A stretch of 53,499 nucleotides of DNA, from the NCBI GenBank assembly GCA_002491195.1, contig DKVL01000006.1, positions 1 to 53,499 of the forward strand, read 5' to 3'. The position numbers were made by a program, and so were the translations under genes. This stretch comes from Lachnospiraceae bacterium UBA7179 (GTDB lineage Bacteria; Bacillota; Clostridia; Lachnospirales; Lachnospiraceae). Positions 9,349 to 17,914 of the stretch are shown in pieces. Position 1 is the first letter of the stretch, and the number at the start of each line of letters is the position of its first letter. The notes under the pieces were generated by a model. That model searched no databases and was not told where the DNA came from. It saw only the letters and a program-made list of their open reading frames with translations.

Positions 9349-9417
9349 TGCAACATCAACCGTTGTATAATCTGTATTGGAAACCATACAGATCTTTTGT
9401 ATTATTAGGAGGTACCT

Positions 9418-10644
9418 ATGCACAGAAATGTAATCGTTGGTCAGTCCGGCGGTCCGACATCCGTAATCAACTCAAGTCTGGTAGGCGTATACAAGACAGC
9501 GCGCGACCGCGGCGCCAAAAAGGTGTACGGCATGCTCCACGGAGTCAAGGGGCTCCTGGACAGGCAGTATGTAGACTTGTCAGAACACATTCGTTCCGAT
9601 CTGGATATCGACCTTTTGAAACGGACCCCTTCATCCTTCCTTGGCTCATGCCGCTACAAACTTCCCGAAATCAGGGACAACAGGGAAGTGTATGACAAAA
9701 TCTTTGAAATACTGGAGGAACTGGATATCGAGGCGTTTTTCTATATCGGCGGCAACGACTCTATGGATACGATCAAAAAATTATCAGACTACGCGATCCT
9801 GATCAGCAGCGACATCAAGTTTATGGGAGTTCCCAAGACGATCGACAACGACCTCGCCTGCACTGACCATACGCCGGGCTATGGCAGCGCGGCTAAATAT
9901 ATCGCATCTGTCACCAAGGAAATCATCCGGGACGGACTGGTATACGATTATCCTGTCATCACGATCCTCGAGATCATGGGGCGCAATGCCGGATGGCTCA
10001 CTGCTGCCACTGCTCTTTCCGCCGGGGAGGACTGCGAGGGTGTGGACATGATCTTCCTTCCCGAAGTTGCCTTTGACATTGACACTTTCATGGAAAAAGT
10101 CAGGAAGCTGTGTCAAAACAAGCGCTCGGTTGTCATCGCTGTATCGGAGGGCATCAAAGTTGCCGATGGACGTTATGTGTTTGAGCTGAAGGATCATGTG
10201 GAATTTGTCGATGCTTTCGGACACAAGCAGTTACAGGGAGCCGCCAAGTTCCTCGCGGACAAGATCGGCGCCGAATTTGGCGTCAAGACACGGGCCATAG
10301 AGTTAAGCACCTTACAGCGATGCGCATCGCACATGACCTCGCGTGTGGATATCACAGAAGCTTTCCAGGTAGGCGGTGCTGCAGTCAAGGCTGCCTTTGA
10401 GGGTGATACGGGAAAGGTTGTCGTGCTGGACCGCGTTTCCGAAGATCCCTATATCTGCACCACAAGTACGCAGGACGTTCATAAGATTGCTAACATCGAA
10501 AAGAAAGTTCCTCTGGAATGGATCACACGGGATAATACCTATGTGTCTGACGAACTAATCCATTATATCAGACCTCTGATACAGGCTGAACTGTCGCCAG
10601 TCATGGTAGACGGACTTCCCAGACACTTGCGGCTGACTCTGTAA
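9418..10644 (+). CDS. pfp: PPi-dependent 6-phosphofructokinase
   Basis: Phosphorylates fructose-6-phosphate, probably with pyrophosphate instead of ATP. The 408 residues belong to the PFK family: VGQSGGPTSVIN at the N-terminus, then FFYIGGNDSMDT and VPKTIDNDLACTDHTPGYGSA. GGND in place of the ATP-type GGDGS, and PKTIDND with Lys where ATP enzymes have Gly, are the classic marks of PPi dependence. GRNAGWLTA and a long C-terminal part also fit this clade. AGGAGG lies just before the ATG. Fructose-6-phosphate from ManA in the neighbouring mannan operon would enter here. Confidence 0.92.
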   Translation: MHRNVIVGQSGGPTSVINSSLVGVYKTARDRGAKKVYGMLHGVKGLLDRQYVDLSEHIRSDLDIDLLKRTPSSFLGSCRYKLPEIRDNREVYDKIFEILEELDIEAFFYIGGNDSMDTIKKLSDYAILISSDIKFMGVPKTIDNDLACTDHTPGYGSAAKYIASVTKEIIRDGLVYDYPVITILEIMGRNAGWLTAATALSAGEDCEGVDMIFLPEVAFDIDTFMEKVRKLCQNKRSVVIAVSEGIKVADGRYVFELKDHVEFVDAFGHKQLQGAAKFLADKIGAEFGVKTRAIELSTLQRCASHMTSRVDITEAFQVGGAAVKAAFEGDTGKVVVLDRVSEDPYICTTSTQDVHKIANIEKKVPLEWITRDNTYVSDELIHYIRPLIQAELSPVMVDGLPRHLRLTL

Positions 10645-10662
10645 CATAAGAAACTGTTTTAC

Positions 10663-10705
10663 ATTCCCCATGCGAAATACTTCGATCGTATTCTGCATGG
10701 GGAAT
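10663..10705. terminator. terminator between pfp and the GH1-ManA gene
   Basis: ATTCCCCATGC pairs perfectly with GCATGGGGAAT, and the inner bases GAAATAC/GTATTC can extend the stem. It lies between two convergent genes. T-tracts are short. Confidence 0.75.
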
Positions 10706-10734
10706 ATTTGATCTCTTTTCCAGCCTGGGAACGA

Positions 10735-13053
10735 TTAAGCTTTATTAATTGTCGATGCGATCAGCTCCATCTTCCCCTGAAGCTGTGCCTTTCCAAAGCC
10801 ATTTGGCAGGATGAAATGATCGCCCTTCCTGATCAGCTGTCCGTTAATGAGCCCGTCACCCTCGACAACACTCATGATCAGGAACGGATAATCCTGTGAG
10901 ACCTCCATATTTCCGTCCACATCCAGCTTCCACACACGATAGTAACTGCATGCGATCAACTGGTTCATTGTATTCTTTGTATCCGCAGAAATATTGATGA
11001 CACTCTCCTCCACTGACTTTGCAGGAACCGTGATGACATCGATACTCTTCTCAATATGAAGCTCGCGGGGCTTGCCGTTCTGCAGACGTCCGTAATCATA
11101 TACGCGGTATGTGATGTCGGAATTCTGCTGTGTCTCAAGAATCTCGATACCGCCCTTGATCGCATGGACAGTACCCGGATCGATCTGGATAAAATCACCC
11201 TTCTTTACAGGAACTTCACGCAGAAATTCATTCCATCTGCCATTGTGGATCATATCCTCCAGCTCTGCCTTGTCCTTTGCATTGTGACCGATCACAAGTG
11301 TCGCCCCCTCCGGCGCATCGAGAATGTACCAGCACTCTGTCTTTCCAAAGGAACCATTCTCATTCTTTCCAGCATACTCGTCGTTTGGATGCACCTGAAT
11401 ACTCAGATCATCATTGGCATCGATGATCTTGATCAAAAGCGGAAAACGGTCGCCTGCCGCATTGCCAAAAAGCTGTGGCTCTTCCGTCCAGAGCTGGCTC
11501 AATGTCTTTCCCGCATAGGTCCCCTCTTTGATCGTACAATCTCCGTTCGGATGTGCGCTCACTGCCCAGCACTCTCCGGTATTTTCACCCGGAATCTTAT
11601 AGCCCCACTTGCTGCCGAGCTTGTTTCCGCCCCAGATCATCTGCTTGAAAACAGGGTCCATAAATAATATTTCCTTATTTGCATCTTGATTGTTCATACT
11701 CAATATCCCTCCATTTGTCTCCATTACTTTCTGATACCAGAATGCTGAATCCTTGGCAATCCGTTTCTGGGTCGTAAAATCGACATACACGATGCCAAAG
11801 CGCTCATTGTATCCCTTGTCCCACTCAAAATTATCCAGGAAGGTCCACAGGAAATACCCTCTGATATCAACGCCCTCGTCACTCGCTTTTTGCAGTTGTG
11901 ATAAATATCTGTCAAGAAAATCAATCCGGTTGCTGTCATGCACACATCCGTCCGCTGACACCTGGTCATGACAGGACATCCCGTTTTCTGTAATATAAAT
12001 CGGCATCTGATAGCGCTCATACAGAAATTTCGTTCCCCAATACAGGCACTCCGGCGTCACCGGCCAGTTTGCCGCCGTCTTTGGGAATCCCGCCGGTCTG
12101 TCCACGTACTCCGGCCTTCCATCCGCTCCCATTCTGATGTAATAGCCGTTGTAGATATTCTGCCCCATAAAGTCAATCGGCTGGTGGATCAATGCCATAT
12201 CCTCGTCCGTGATCTCTGGCAAATAATCCTTGTATTTCGCAAGCGCCTCCTCCGGGTACTTTCCCAGAAATACAGGGTCTGCAAACCATGCCACATTCCA
12301 GGTCCAGTTTTCGATCGGCTGGTCAAAACCAAAATAGATGCTTCTGGCTGCCTCAATATCCTCCGGCTTGTCCGTATATGGGTACGCCACACCACAGGTC
12401 GGTGCATATCCGATTTTAACAGGCTGTTTTGCATATTTTCGAAGCTGTTTTACTGCATTGCCATGAGCACGCAGCGCATTGTGCGCAATCTGGAACACCT
12501 TTGCCGGCTCCAGCTTCAGCCCTGGTGCATGAACACCGTTTAAGTACCCCAATCCCACGAAACACTGCGGCTCGTTCAGTGTGATGATATACTCCGACAA
12601 GTCGCTGAAATGCTCCGCAACCACTTTCGCATACTCACCAAACCACTCAATCATATCTTCATTGAGCCAGCCGCCTTTGTCCTGCAATGCCTGTGGCAGT
12701 TCCCAGTGATACATTGTGATATATGGAACAATGCCATTTTCTTTCATGCACTGTATCATGTCCCGGTAGAGTGCCACCGCCTTTTCGTTCACCTTTCCTG
12801 TGCCATCCGGCATGATGCGCGACCAGCTCAGGGAAAACCGATACGCTTTTACCCCCAACAGACGCATCATCGCGATATCTTCCTTATAGCGATGGATATG
12901 ATCGCACGCCACATTTGCATTCTGGTGATTCTGCACCCTGCCCTCCTCGGCAAAAGTATCCCAGATACACTTTCCTGCTCCGTCCAGCGCATCTCTTCCT
13001 TCGATCTGATAGGCGCTGCTCGCCACACCCCATACAAAATCGTCTCTAAACAT
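10735..13053 (-). CDS. fused GH1 beta-glycosidase and mannose-6-phosphate isomerase
   Basis: A single frame of 772 codons holds two complete enzymes. Residues 1-452 are a full GH1 enzyme (FVWGVASSAYQIEG; acid/base Glu161 in TLNEP; nucleophile Glu356 in ITENG; ends in the usual FWYQKVMETNG). It probably cleaves beta-linked glucose or mannose from oligosaccharides. Residues 453-772 are a full type I ManA (FMDPVFKQMIWGG, zinc-site ADDLSIQVHPNDEYA-like run, TVHAI), which turns mannose-6-phosphate into fructose-6-phosphate. The junction GGILS is encoded by a good ribosome site: GGAGGG stands 9 nt before the ATG of ManA (11697). So the gene looks like two genes fused by loss of a stop, and ManA may also be made alone. 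It is the last gene of the leftward mannan set, 18 bp after the CE2-like gene. Confidence 0.93.
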   Translation of the reverse strand: MFRDDFVWGVASSAYQIEGRDALDGAGKCIWDTFAEEGRVQNHQNANVACDHIHRYKEDIAMMRLLGVKAYRFSLSWSRIMPDGTGKVNEKAVALYRDMIQCMKENGIVPYITMYHWELPQALQDKGGWLNEDMIEWFGEYAKVVAEHFSDLSEYIITLNEPQCFVGLGYLNGVHAPGLKLEPAKVFQIAHNALRAHGNAVKQLRKYAKQPVKIGYAPTCGVAYPYTDKPEDIEAARSIYFGFDQPIENWTWNVAWFADPVFLGKYPEEALAKYKDYLPEITDEDMALIHQPIDFMGQNIYNGYYIRMGADGRPEYVDRPAGFPKTAANWPVTPECLYWGTKFLYERYQMPIYITENGMSCHDQVSADGCVHDSNRIDFLDRYLSQLQKASDEGVDIRGYFLWTFLDNFEWDKGYNERFGIVYVDFTTQKRIAKDSAFWYQKVMETNGGILSMNNQDANKEILFMDPVFKQMIWGGNKLGSKWGYKIPGENTGECWAVSAHPNGDCTIKEGTYAGKTLSQLWTEEPQLFGNAAGDRFPLLIKIIDANDDLSIQVHPNDEYAGKNENGSFGKTECWYILDAPEGATLVIGHNAKDKAELEDMIHNGRWNEFLREVPVKKGDFIQIDPGTVHAIKGGIEILETQQNSDITYRVYDYGRLQNGKPRELHIEKSIDVITVPAKSVEESVINISADTKNTMNQLIACSYYRVWKLDVDGNMEVSQDYPFLIMSVVEGDGLINGQLIRKGDHFILPNGFGKAQLQGKMELIASTINKA
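11695..11716 (-). promoter_or_regulatory. internal ribosome binding site before ManA
   Basis: Inside the fused frame the minus strand reads AATGGAGGGATATTGAGTATG. GGAGGG with 9-nt spacing to the ATG at 11697 would allow a separate 320-residue ManA. Confidence 0.6.
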
Positions 13054-13071
13054 ATTCTTGTTTTCCTTTCT

Positions 13072-14178
13072 TTACAAGATCTTTGCAATATACCCCGCCA
13101 GCACCTCAGCCGCCTGTTTGTGGCACAGATATCCCGGATGCTCCCGCGAACCGACGCTTTCCGGCGTAGTGCATGGCAGCTGCAGATAAGATACGCGCCT
13201 GTCTCCTGTCTCCTCGACATATCCAGCCACAGCCTCACGCAGATAGGGTTGTATGTCTGTTTCCAGCATACCATGGCACCATATGATCCGCGCATTGGGA
13301 TTGCACTCCCGAATCAATGCTATGAAATCCTTCACCGCCTGCTGCAGCATCCGCATATCCTCCATGTTGTATGAGCCATCCGGATTCTTGCGCATTTTGT
13401 GGCTTTCACCGCTCACCTCGTCAATCCACGGCGGCTGTTCAAAAGCACTCGCATCATTCGTCCCCAGATTCACGACCACGCAATCTGGCTGCCAGCTTGT
13501 GAAATCATGCGGCTGATTTCCGCCCAGCCGCTCATTTTCCGCGCCCTGCATCAGACTGCAGATTTCCTTATAATATTTCGGGATCGCCCCACGTGTATTA
13601 TTATCCCACGTACTACATATGCCCCAGCCGCTCTGGGAAAACACCCTGTATTCCGCGTCAAGTTTCTCCGCTGTCTGATACGCATAATCCCTGATCGCTG
13701 AGAAAAACATTGGAATCCAGTCCTGTTCCTGTTTCGCACCAAAAAGTCCTTCCCCGGAAGTGATGCTGTCACCGATAAATTCCAGTTTCAGCTTTTTCTC
13801 TGCCACAGGCACAAATCTGCCGTCATGGCGCAGCGCGTGGATATGAATGTAGGAATTCCCGTCGTCGCTCATCGCCTGCAAGTCTTTATAAAAATGTACA
13901 TTCTTGACATTTTCAGGATTCATACCACGAAACAGGGGAATCCAATACCTGCCCTTTTGCAGCATCTGTCTGCCTATCCAGTCCCCATTTACGGTATAAC
14001 TGAACCAAGGTTCAAACATGTCAAACGTAACCTCCACCTCCACCCAGAGCTCAGAGCCCGTCACATTGCACTCAAATCCGCTCGCTGTCCAGAAGAGCGT
14101 CAGCGGCTCACGGCACGCTGTCGTCCTTCCGTGCACCCTAAGCTGTGGAATATCCTTAATTCGTGTCTCCACAAGCAT
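13072..14178 (-). CDS. CE2-like carbohydrate acetylesterase
   Basis: An SGNH-fold deacetylase expected to remove acetyl groups from manno-oligosaccharides in the cytoplasm (no signal peptide). The 368 residues have an N-terminal beta-sandwich (about 1-125, with WTASGFECNVTGSELWVEVE) and a C-terminal SGNH domain: FIGDSITSGEG (Ser138), VVVNLGTNDAS and the His of REHPGYLCH. This two-domain layout and length are those of family CE2. The context, between GH130 and GH1 genes, matches the CE2 member of the Roseburia mannan locus. AAGGGG lies 9 nt before the ATG. Substrate is inferred from context. Confidence 0.88.
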   Translation of the reverse strand: MLVETRIKDIPQLRVHGRTTACREPLTLFWTASGFECNVTGSELWVEVEVTFDMFEPWFSYTVNGDWIGRQMLQKGRYWIPLFRGMNPENVKNVHFYKDLQAMSDDGNSYIHIHALRHDGRFVPVAEKKLKLEFIGDSITSGEGLFGAKQEQDWIPMFFSAIRDYAYQTAEKLDAEYRVFSQSGWGICSTWDNNTRGAIPKYYKEICSLMQGAENERLGGNQPHDFTSWQPDCVVVNLGTNDASAFEQPPWIDEVSGESHKMRKNPDGSYNMEDMRMLQQAVKDFIALIRECNPNARIIWCHGMLETDIQPYLREAVAGYVEETGDRRVSYLQLPCTTPESVGSREHPGYLCHKQAAEVLAGYIAKIL

Positions 14179-14215
14179 CTCATCACACCCCTTTTCTTTT
14201 CTACTATTTTATTTT

Positions 14216-14413
14216 CTATTCATAAATCTTTCCCATATATAGGATTTTTGCAAATGTTCTATAATCCACTTTTTCCCAGTCAATATCATCTTTAAAACCA
14301 TGACAGTCATCTATCCAGCTTGCCATCTGTCCCAAATAGTCTGTGATGGTCGTGTTTGCCCACTCTTCCGGATGCTCTCTTGCATCCATGCCCAATTGCA
14401 CAACAAAAGTCAA
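14216..14413 (-). pseudogene. DUF7660-like fragment
   Basis: The frame encodes HPEEWANTTITDYLGQMASW followed by DDCHGF and, at the end, FAKILYMGKIYE, which resembles the small DUF7660 family. The match seems to begin upstream of the first usable start (TTG at 14413): residues GADAFL of the same frame precede it, and a TAG comes just before them. It therefore lacks a proper start and probably is a 5'-truncated remnant. It sits directly after the terminator of the GH130_2 gene and before the CE2-like gene, unrelated in role to either. A short live protein from the TTG cannot be excluded. Confidence 0.5.
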
Positions 14414-14440
14414 GAAAGCGTCTGCCCCCTAAAATTTACG

Positions 14441-14470
14441 AAAAGAACGCCTAAAATATGGCGTTCTTTT
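14441..14470 (-). terminator. terminator after the GH130_2 gene
   Basis: The 11-bp perfect stem AAAAGAACGCC/GGCGTTCTTTT, 32 bp past the stop on the minus strand, suggests that the CE2-GH1/ManA pair either gets read-through or has its own promoter. Confidence 0.8.
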
Positions 14471-14501
14471 CTTTGTTTTATTCTGTTGTCCGTCGAACTC
14501 C

Positions 14502-15536
14502 TTACCGCTTTCCAATCTCTGTATCGGATGTTGTCACCTTGCTGTTGGTCTTGATGTAATCAACAATCTCATCCAGCTCTGTAAACGCAAGACCTACATA
14601 GCTGTCCGCCGCTCCGTAGTAGATCGCGATTCTGCCCGTCTCCGAGTCATGAATGGTCGCGCAGGGGAAGCATACGTTGGGAACGAAGCCTCTCTCCTCA
14701 TACCACTCCTCCGGAGTCAGCAGGAAGTTCTCGCAGCGGTACTTCACGATGGATGGATTGTCAATGTCGAGGATCGCTCCGCCAATAGAGTATACATATC
14801 CGTTGCAGGTACCAGACACACCATGGTAGAATAACAACCAGCCCTCGCTTGTCTCAATCGGCGCTGCGCCGCCGCCGATCTTTAAGGACTCCCACCATTC
14901 ACTGCCTTTGCCCATCACATGTCTGTGCTTGCCCCAGTAAACCAGGTCCGGGCTCTCGCTCACGAACACATCGCCAAACGGTGTGTGCCCGGAATCAGAA
15001 GGACGGCTCAACAACATGAAATTGCCGTTGATCTTTCTCGGGAATAACACCGCATTCCTGTTAAATGGAAGGAACGGATTCTCAATACGCGTAAAGGTCT
15101 TGAAGTCTGTCGTCTTCGCCATACCGATCGCTGCACCGTAGAAATCCTGGCACCAGATAATATAATACGTATCCTCTACCTTTACCAGACGCGGATCATA
15201 TGCGTATACTGGCATGAAGGGCTTGCCTTCCTCATCCACGAACTCGATCTTGTTGGACTCAAAATCCCAGTGGATCGCATCCTGGCTGTGTCCGAGATAG
15301 ATATAAGGGATACCATTCGTCTGCTCCCCGCGGAACACACCGATAAAAGCGCCTTCGTATGGGATTACTGCACTGTTGAAGATTCTCGCAACACCCTTCA
15401 CCGGATTTCTGCCAATAATGGGATTCTCGTTATATCTCCAGATCGGTGCGTCAGCCACGCCTGTTGTCTTTCCGTCCGCCCTGTCCTGCCATGGCATATT
15501 GGGAACAGCCGGGCTTATCATTGTTACTTTGCTCAT
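14502..15536 (-). CDS. GH130 beta-1,4-mannooligosaccharide phosphorylase (GH130_2-like)
   Basis: Cleaves the non-reducing end of beta-1,4-manno-oligosaccharides with phosphate to give mannose-1-phosphate. The 344 residues fold as a five-bladed propeller of family GH130: NPIIGRNPVKGVARIFNSAV, YAYDPRLVKVEDTYY (the Asp is the likely catalytic acid), RNAVLFPRKING and a conserved WLLFYHGVSGTCNGYVYSIG. It is shorter than the second GH130 protein here and lacks its N-terminal helical extension, which fits subfamily 2. It follows the CE17-like gene by 17 bp and is followed by a terminator. Subfamily placement is by sequence style, not by tree. Confidence 0.9.
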   Translation of the reverse strand: MSKVTMISPAVPNMPWQDRADGKTTGVADAPIWRYNENPIIGRNPVKGVARIFNSAVIPYEGAFIGVFRGEQTNGIPYIYLGHSQDAIHWDFESNKIEFVDEEGKPFMPVYAYDPRLVKVEDTYYIIWCQDFYGAAIGMAKTTDFKTFTRIENPFLPFNRNAVLFPRKINGNFMLLSRPSDSGHTPFGDVFVSESPDLVYWGKHRHVMGKGSEWWESLKIGGGAAPIETSEGWLLFYHGVSGTCNGYVYSIGGAILDIDNPSIVKYRCENFLLTPEEWYEERGFVPNVCFPCATIHDSETGRIAIYYGAADSYVGLAFTELDEIVDYIKTNSKVTTSDTEIGKR

Positions 15537-15553
15537 TTTTATATCCTCCTTAT

Positions 15554-16705
15554 TTATAATCCTGATCCGATCACTGACACCAGATAGAATGGTACTTTGT
15601 CGTCCTCGTGTGTCTCAATCAGCTCAATCTCAACATGATGTTTTCCATAGGGCAGATGTTCTGCGATCGTATCCAGATGAAGACTGTCCCCCCATGTCTC
15701 CTCGAAGTTGCCATCGAGTATCTTTGCATTGTCTGTATCGCCATCAACCACAGCCCTTGCAATGCATGTGGGCTGTGTTACCGACTTGCGGTACTGTACA
15801 CTGATACAGGTTCCCTCTATATCGAAACCTATATGTGCACCCTTCCTGTCTGCTGTCCAGCCGCGCCGAAATATCTCCCGGATATCATTCTGCGGCTGTT
15901 CATCTATTGTAAAACCATCATTTTCAGTCATAACAGATTTACAGTTATCATTTTGGTATCGCACAGAGTTCTCGTAGGCATTGGTGGTCACAGGCGTCAT
16001 TTTCTGTACATCCAGACAATTATCCGCCGCCTCATTCCCCGCTTTCAGTTCCTCATAGACCGTATTCAGGAAACTGATAATGACCTCTGCCATCAAGCCG
16101 TGCCCCTCGTCGTTCGGGTGCAGGTCGTCCTCTGTGACATCGCGGCTTGTGTAAGTACCATCAAGCACCTTCTCATACAGCGTTGGTTTCATGCTAACGC
16201 AAGGCAGTTCATAGGCTTTCCCGATCTTGATATGCTGCGCCTGTGCATTCTTACCATCATTGTAATAGACACTGTTCACGATCAGGATGCCAGGTTTTGT
16301 CGGACTGCTATATATTTTCCTGATGAGTCCTTCGTAAGTCTCAAGAAAATGCTCATCAGCCTCATCATTGACACTAAACTCCACGACCGTAAAATCGATC
16401 TTTTTTGACAGCAGATCGCTGTCAACCCTCGCTGCGCCAAACTGTGAAGTCGTTCCCCCGATACCGGCATTGACATAGGTAATCTCTGCATCTGGAAACG
16501 TCTCGCACCACCATCTGTACACCAGGTATGCATAGCAGGTCTCCGGAGTCGAGGACAGACAGCCCTGCGTGATGGAACCGCCTAAAAATCCCACGGTTAT
16601 ACTCTCTCCGCGCATCGCTTTCTTCATCGCTCTCTCAATTCGATAAAGATTTCCTCTATTCATAACGCCCTTACTACAATCGATTCCGTATTTTTCAGCA
16701 CGCAT
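15554..16705 (-). CDS. CE17-like acetylesterase with CBM35-like C-terminal domain
   Basis: Likely removes acetyl groups (in the known family, axially oriented 2-O-acetyls) from manno-oligosaccharides. The 383 residues start with an SGNH hydrolase domain: VGFLGGSITQG (Ser44), NAGIGGTTSQFGAARVDSDL, VVEFSVND, and the Asp/His pair in DDLHPNDEGH. The last ~150 residues form a beta-sandwich resembling CBM35. It has no signal peptide. It lies between the two GH130 genes, matching the second esterase of the Roseburia intestinalis mannan locus, and pairs functionally with the CE2-like gene. Start supported by a GGGGG box 8 nt upstream. Confidence 0.88.
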   Translation of the reverse strand: MRAEKYGIDCSKGVMNRGNLYRIERAMKKAMRGESITVGFLGGSITQGCLSSTPETCYAYLVYRWWCETFPDAEITYVNAGIGGTTSQFGAARVDSDLLSKKIDFTVVEFSVNDEADEHFLETYEGLIRKIYSSPTKPGILIVNSVYYNDGKNAQAQHIKIGKAYELPCVSMKPTLYEKVLDGTYTSRDVTEDDLHPNDEGHGLMAEVIISFLNTVYEELKAGNEAADNCLDVQKMTPVTTNAYENSVRYQNDNCKSVMTENDGFTIDEQPQNDIREIFRRGWTADRKGAHIGFDIEGTCISVQYRKSVTQPTCIARAVVDGDTDNAKILDGNFEETWGDSLHLDTIAEHLPYGKHHVEIELIETHEDDKVPFYLVSVIGSGL

Positions 16706-16735
16706 CTGTCTATCCCCCTACTCCTTATCTCTCAC

Positions 16736-17914
16736 TCATTTCATATATTCCAGATTTTTTCTGATAAACTCGCATCGCTGCTCCACGCACTTCACAGAGC
16801 GAAGCGGATCTTCCGGTGTGTTGAACACATAATCCACAAGCTTGTCTATCGTTGTCGTGGCAACGTGAAGTCTTGTATCGCTCGATGCATAATAGATATA
16901 CACATCGCCATTCTCCCGCGCGATCGCGCCGTTTGTGAACACGACATTCGATACATCTCCGACTCTCTCAGCCCCGAGAGGTGCGATCAGGAACCCGCTC
17001 GGCTCCGCGATCACTTTGGTCGGATCGTCGAGCGCTGTGGCAAACGCATACACAACATAGCGAAGCCCTGCTGCCGTGTTTCTGACACCGTGAGCAATGT
17101 GGATCCAGCCCTTCTCAGTCTTGATCGGCACTGCGCCTGCGCCGTTCTTAGCCTCTGTGATCGTGTGGTACTTCCGCTTGCTTGTGATGATCTCCTCATC
17201 GATCACCGCATGGGTGATATCCTCACACAGGCCAAACCCGATTCCTCCGCCGCTTCCCGTATCAATAAAATCATCCATCGGTCTGGTATAGAACGCATAC
17301 TTTCCATCGACAAACTCCGGATGCAGCACAACATTTCTCTGCTGTGGGGAATTGAGCGTCTTGAGATTGTCCAGTCTTTCCCAGGTCTTCAGGTCCTTTG
17401 TCCGTACAATGCCTGCTGCTGCGACTGCCGCCGACAGGTCATTCACTGTTGTATCCTTGCTCTCGGAGCAGAATACACCATAGATATACCCATCTTCATG
17501 TTTTGTGAGACGCATATCATATACATTTGTCTCCTCCGGGCACACATCGTCGAGCAGGATCGGATAATCCCAGAAGCGGAAACCATCGATGCCGTTATCA
17601 CTCTCTGCCACTGCGAAGAATGACTTTCTGTCATTCCCCTCAACTCTCGCCACAAGGTAAAACTTGCCGTTTAACTCAATCGCACCAGAGTTAAAAGCAC
17701 AGTTCACGCCGAGCCGTTCCATAAAATACGGATTGGTCTCCGGATTCATGTCAAATTTCCAGAAAGGAGGAATGTGATCCCGCGTCAGCACCGGATACTC
17801 ATACCGGTCATAGATACCATTATAGAAATCACTCTTTACATTCTTGCGGTTGATGATCTCCTCATACCGCTTCATTACCTTTGCTTTGTTCTCTTCAAAA
17901 AGCTTATTTGTCAT
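16736..17914 (-). CDS. GH130_1-like 4-O-beta-D-mannosyl-D-glucose phosphorylase
   Basis: Splits mannosyl-glucose with phosphate into mannose-1-phosphate and glucose. The 392 residues show the N-terminal helical extension typical of GH130_1 (MTNKLFEENKAKVMKRYEEI), then YDMRLTKHEDGYIYGVFCSE (catalytic Asp), PQQRNVVLHPEFVDGKYAFY and the end YVFNTPEDPLRS. Its start overlaps the end of the epimerase gene by 11 nt, so the two are translationally coupled. That makes sense because the epimerase makes this enzyme's substrate from mannobiose. Confidence 0.93.
   Translation of the reverse strand: MTNKLFEENKAKVMKRYEEIINRKNVKSDFYNGIYDRYEYPVLTRDHIPPFWKFDMNPETNPYFMERLGVNCAFNSGAIELNGKFYLVARVEGNDRKSFFAVAESDNGIDGFRFWDYPILLDDVCPEETNVYDMRLTKHEDGYIYGVFCSESKDTTVNDLSAAVAAAGIVRTKDLKTWERLDNLKTLNSPQQRNVVLHPEFVDGKYAFYTRPMDDFIDTGSGGGIGFGLCEDITHAVIDEEIITSKRKYHTITEAKNGAGAVPIKTEKGWIHIAHGVRNTAAGLRYVVYAFATALDDPTKVIAEPSGFLIAPLGAERVGDVSNVVFTNGAIARENGDVYIYYASSDTRLHVATTTIDKLVDYVFNTPEDPLRSVKCVEQRCEFIRKNLEYMK

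Noticed and set aside
15608..16408. Plus-strand 266-residue frame
   Set aside because: Antisense shadow of the CE17-like gene.
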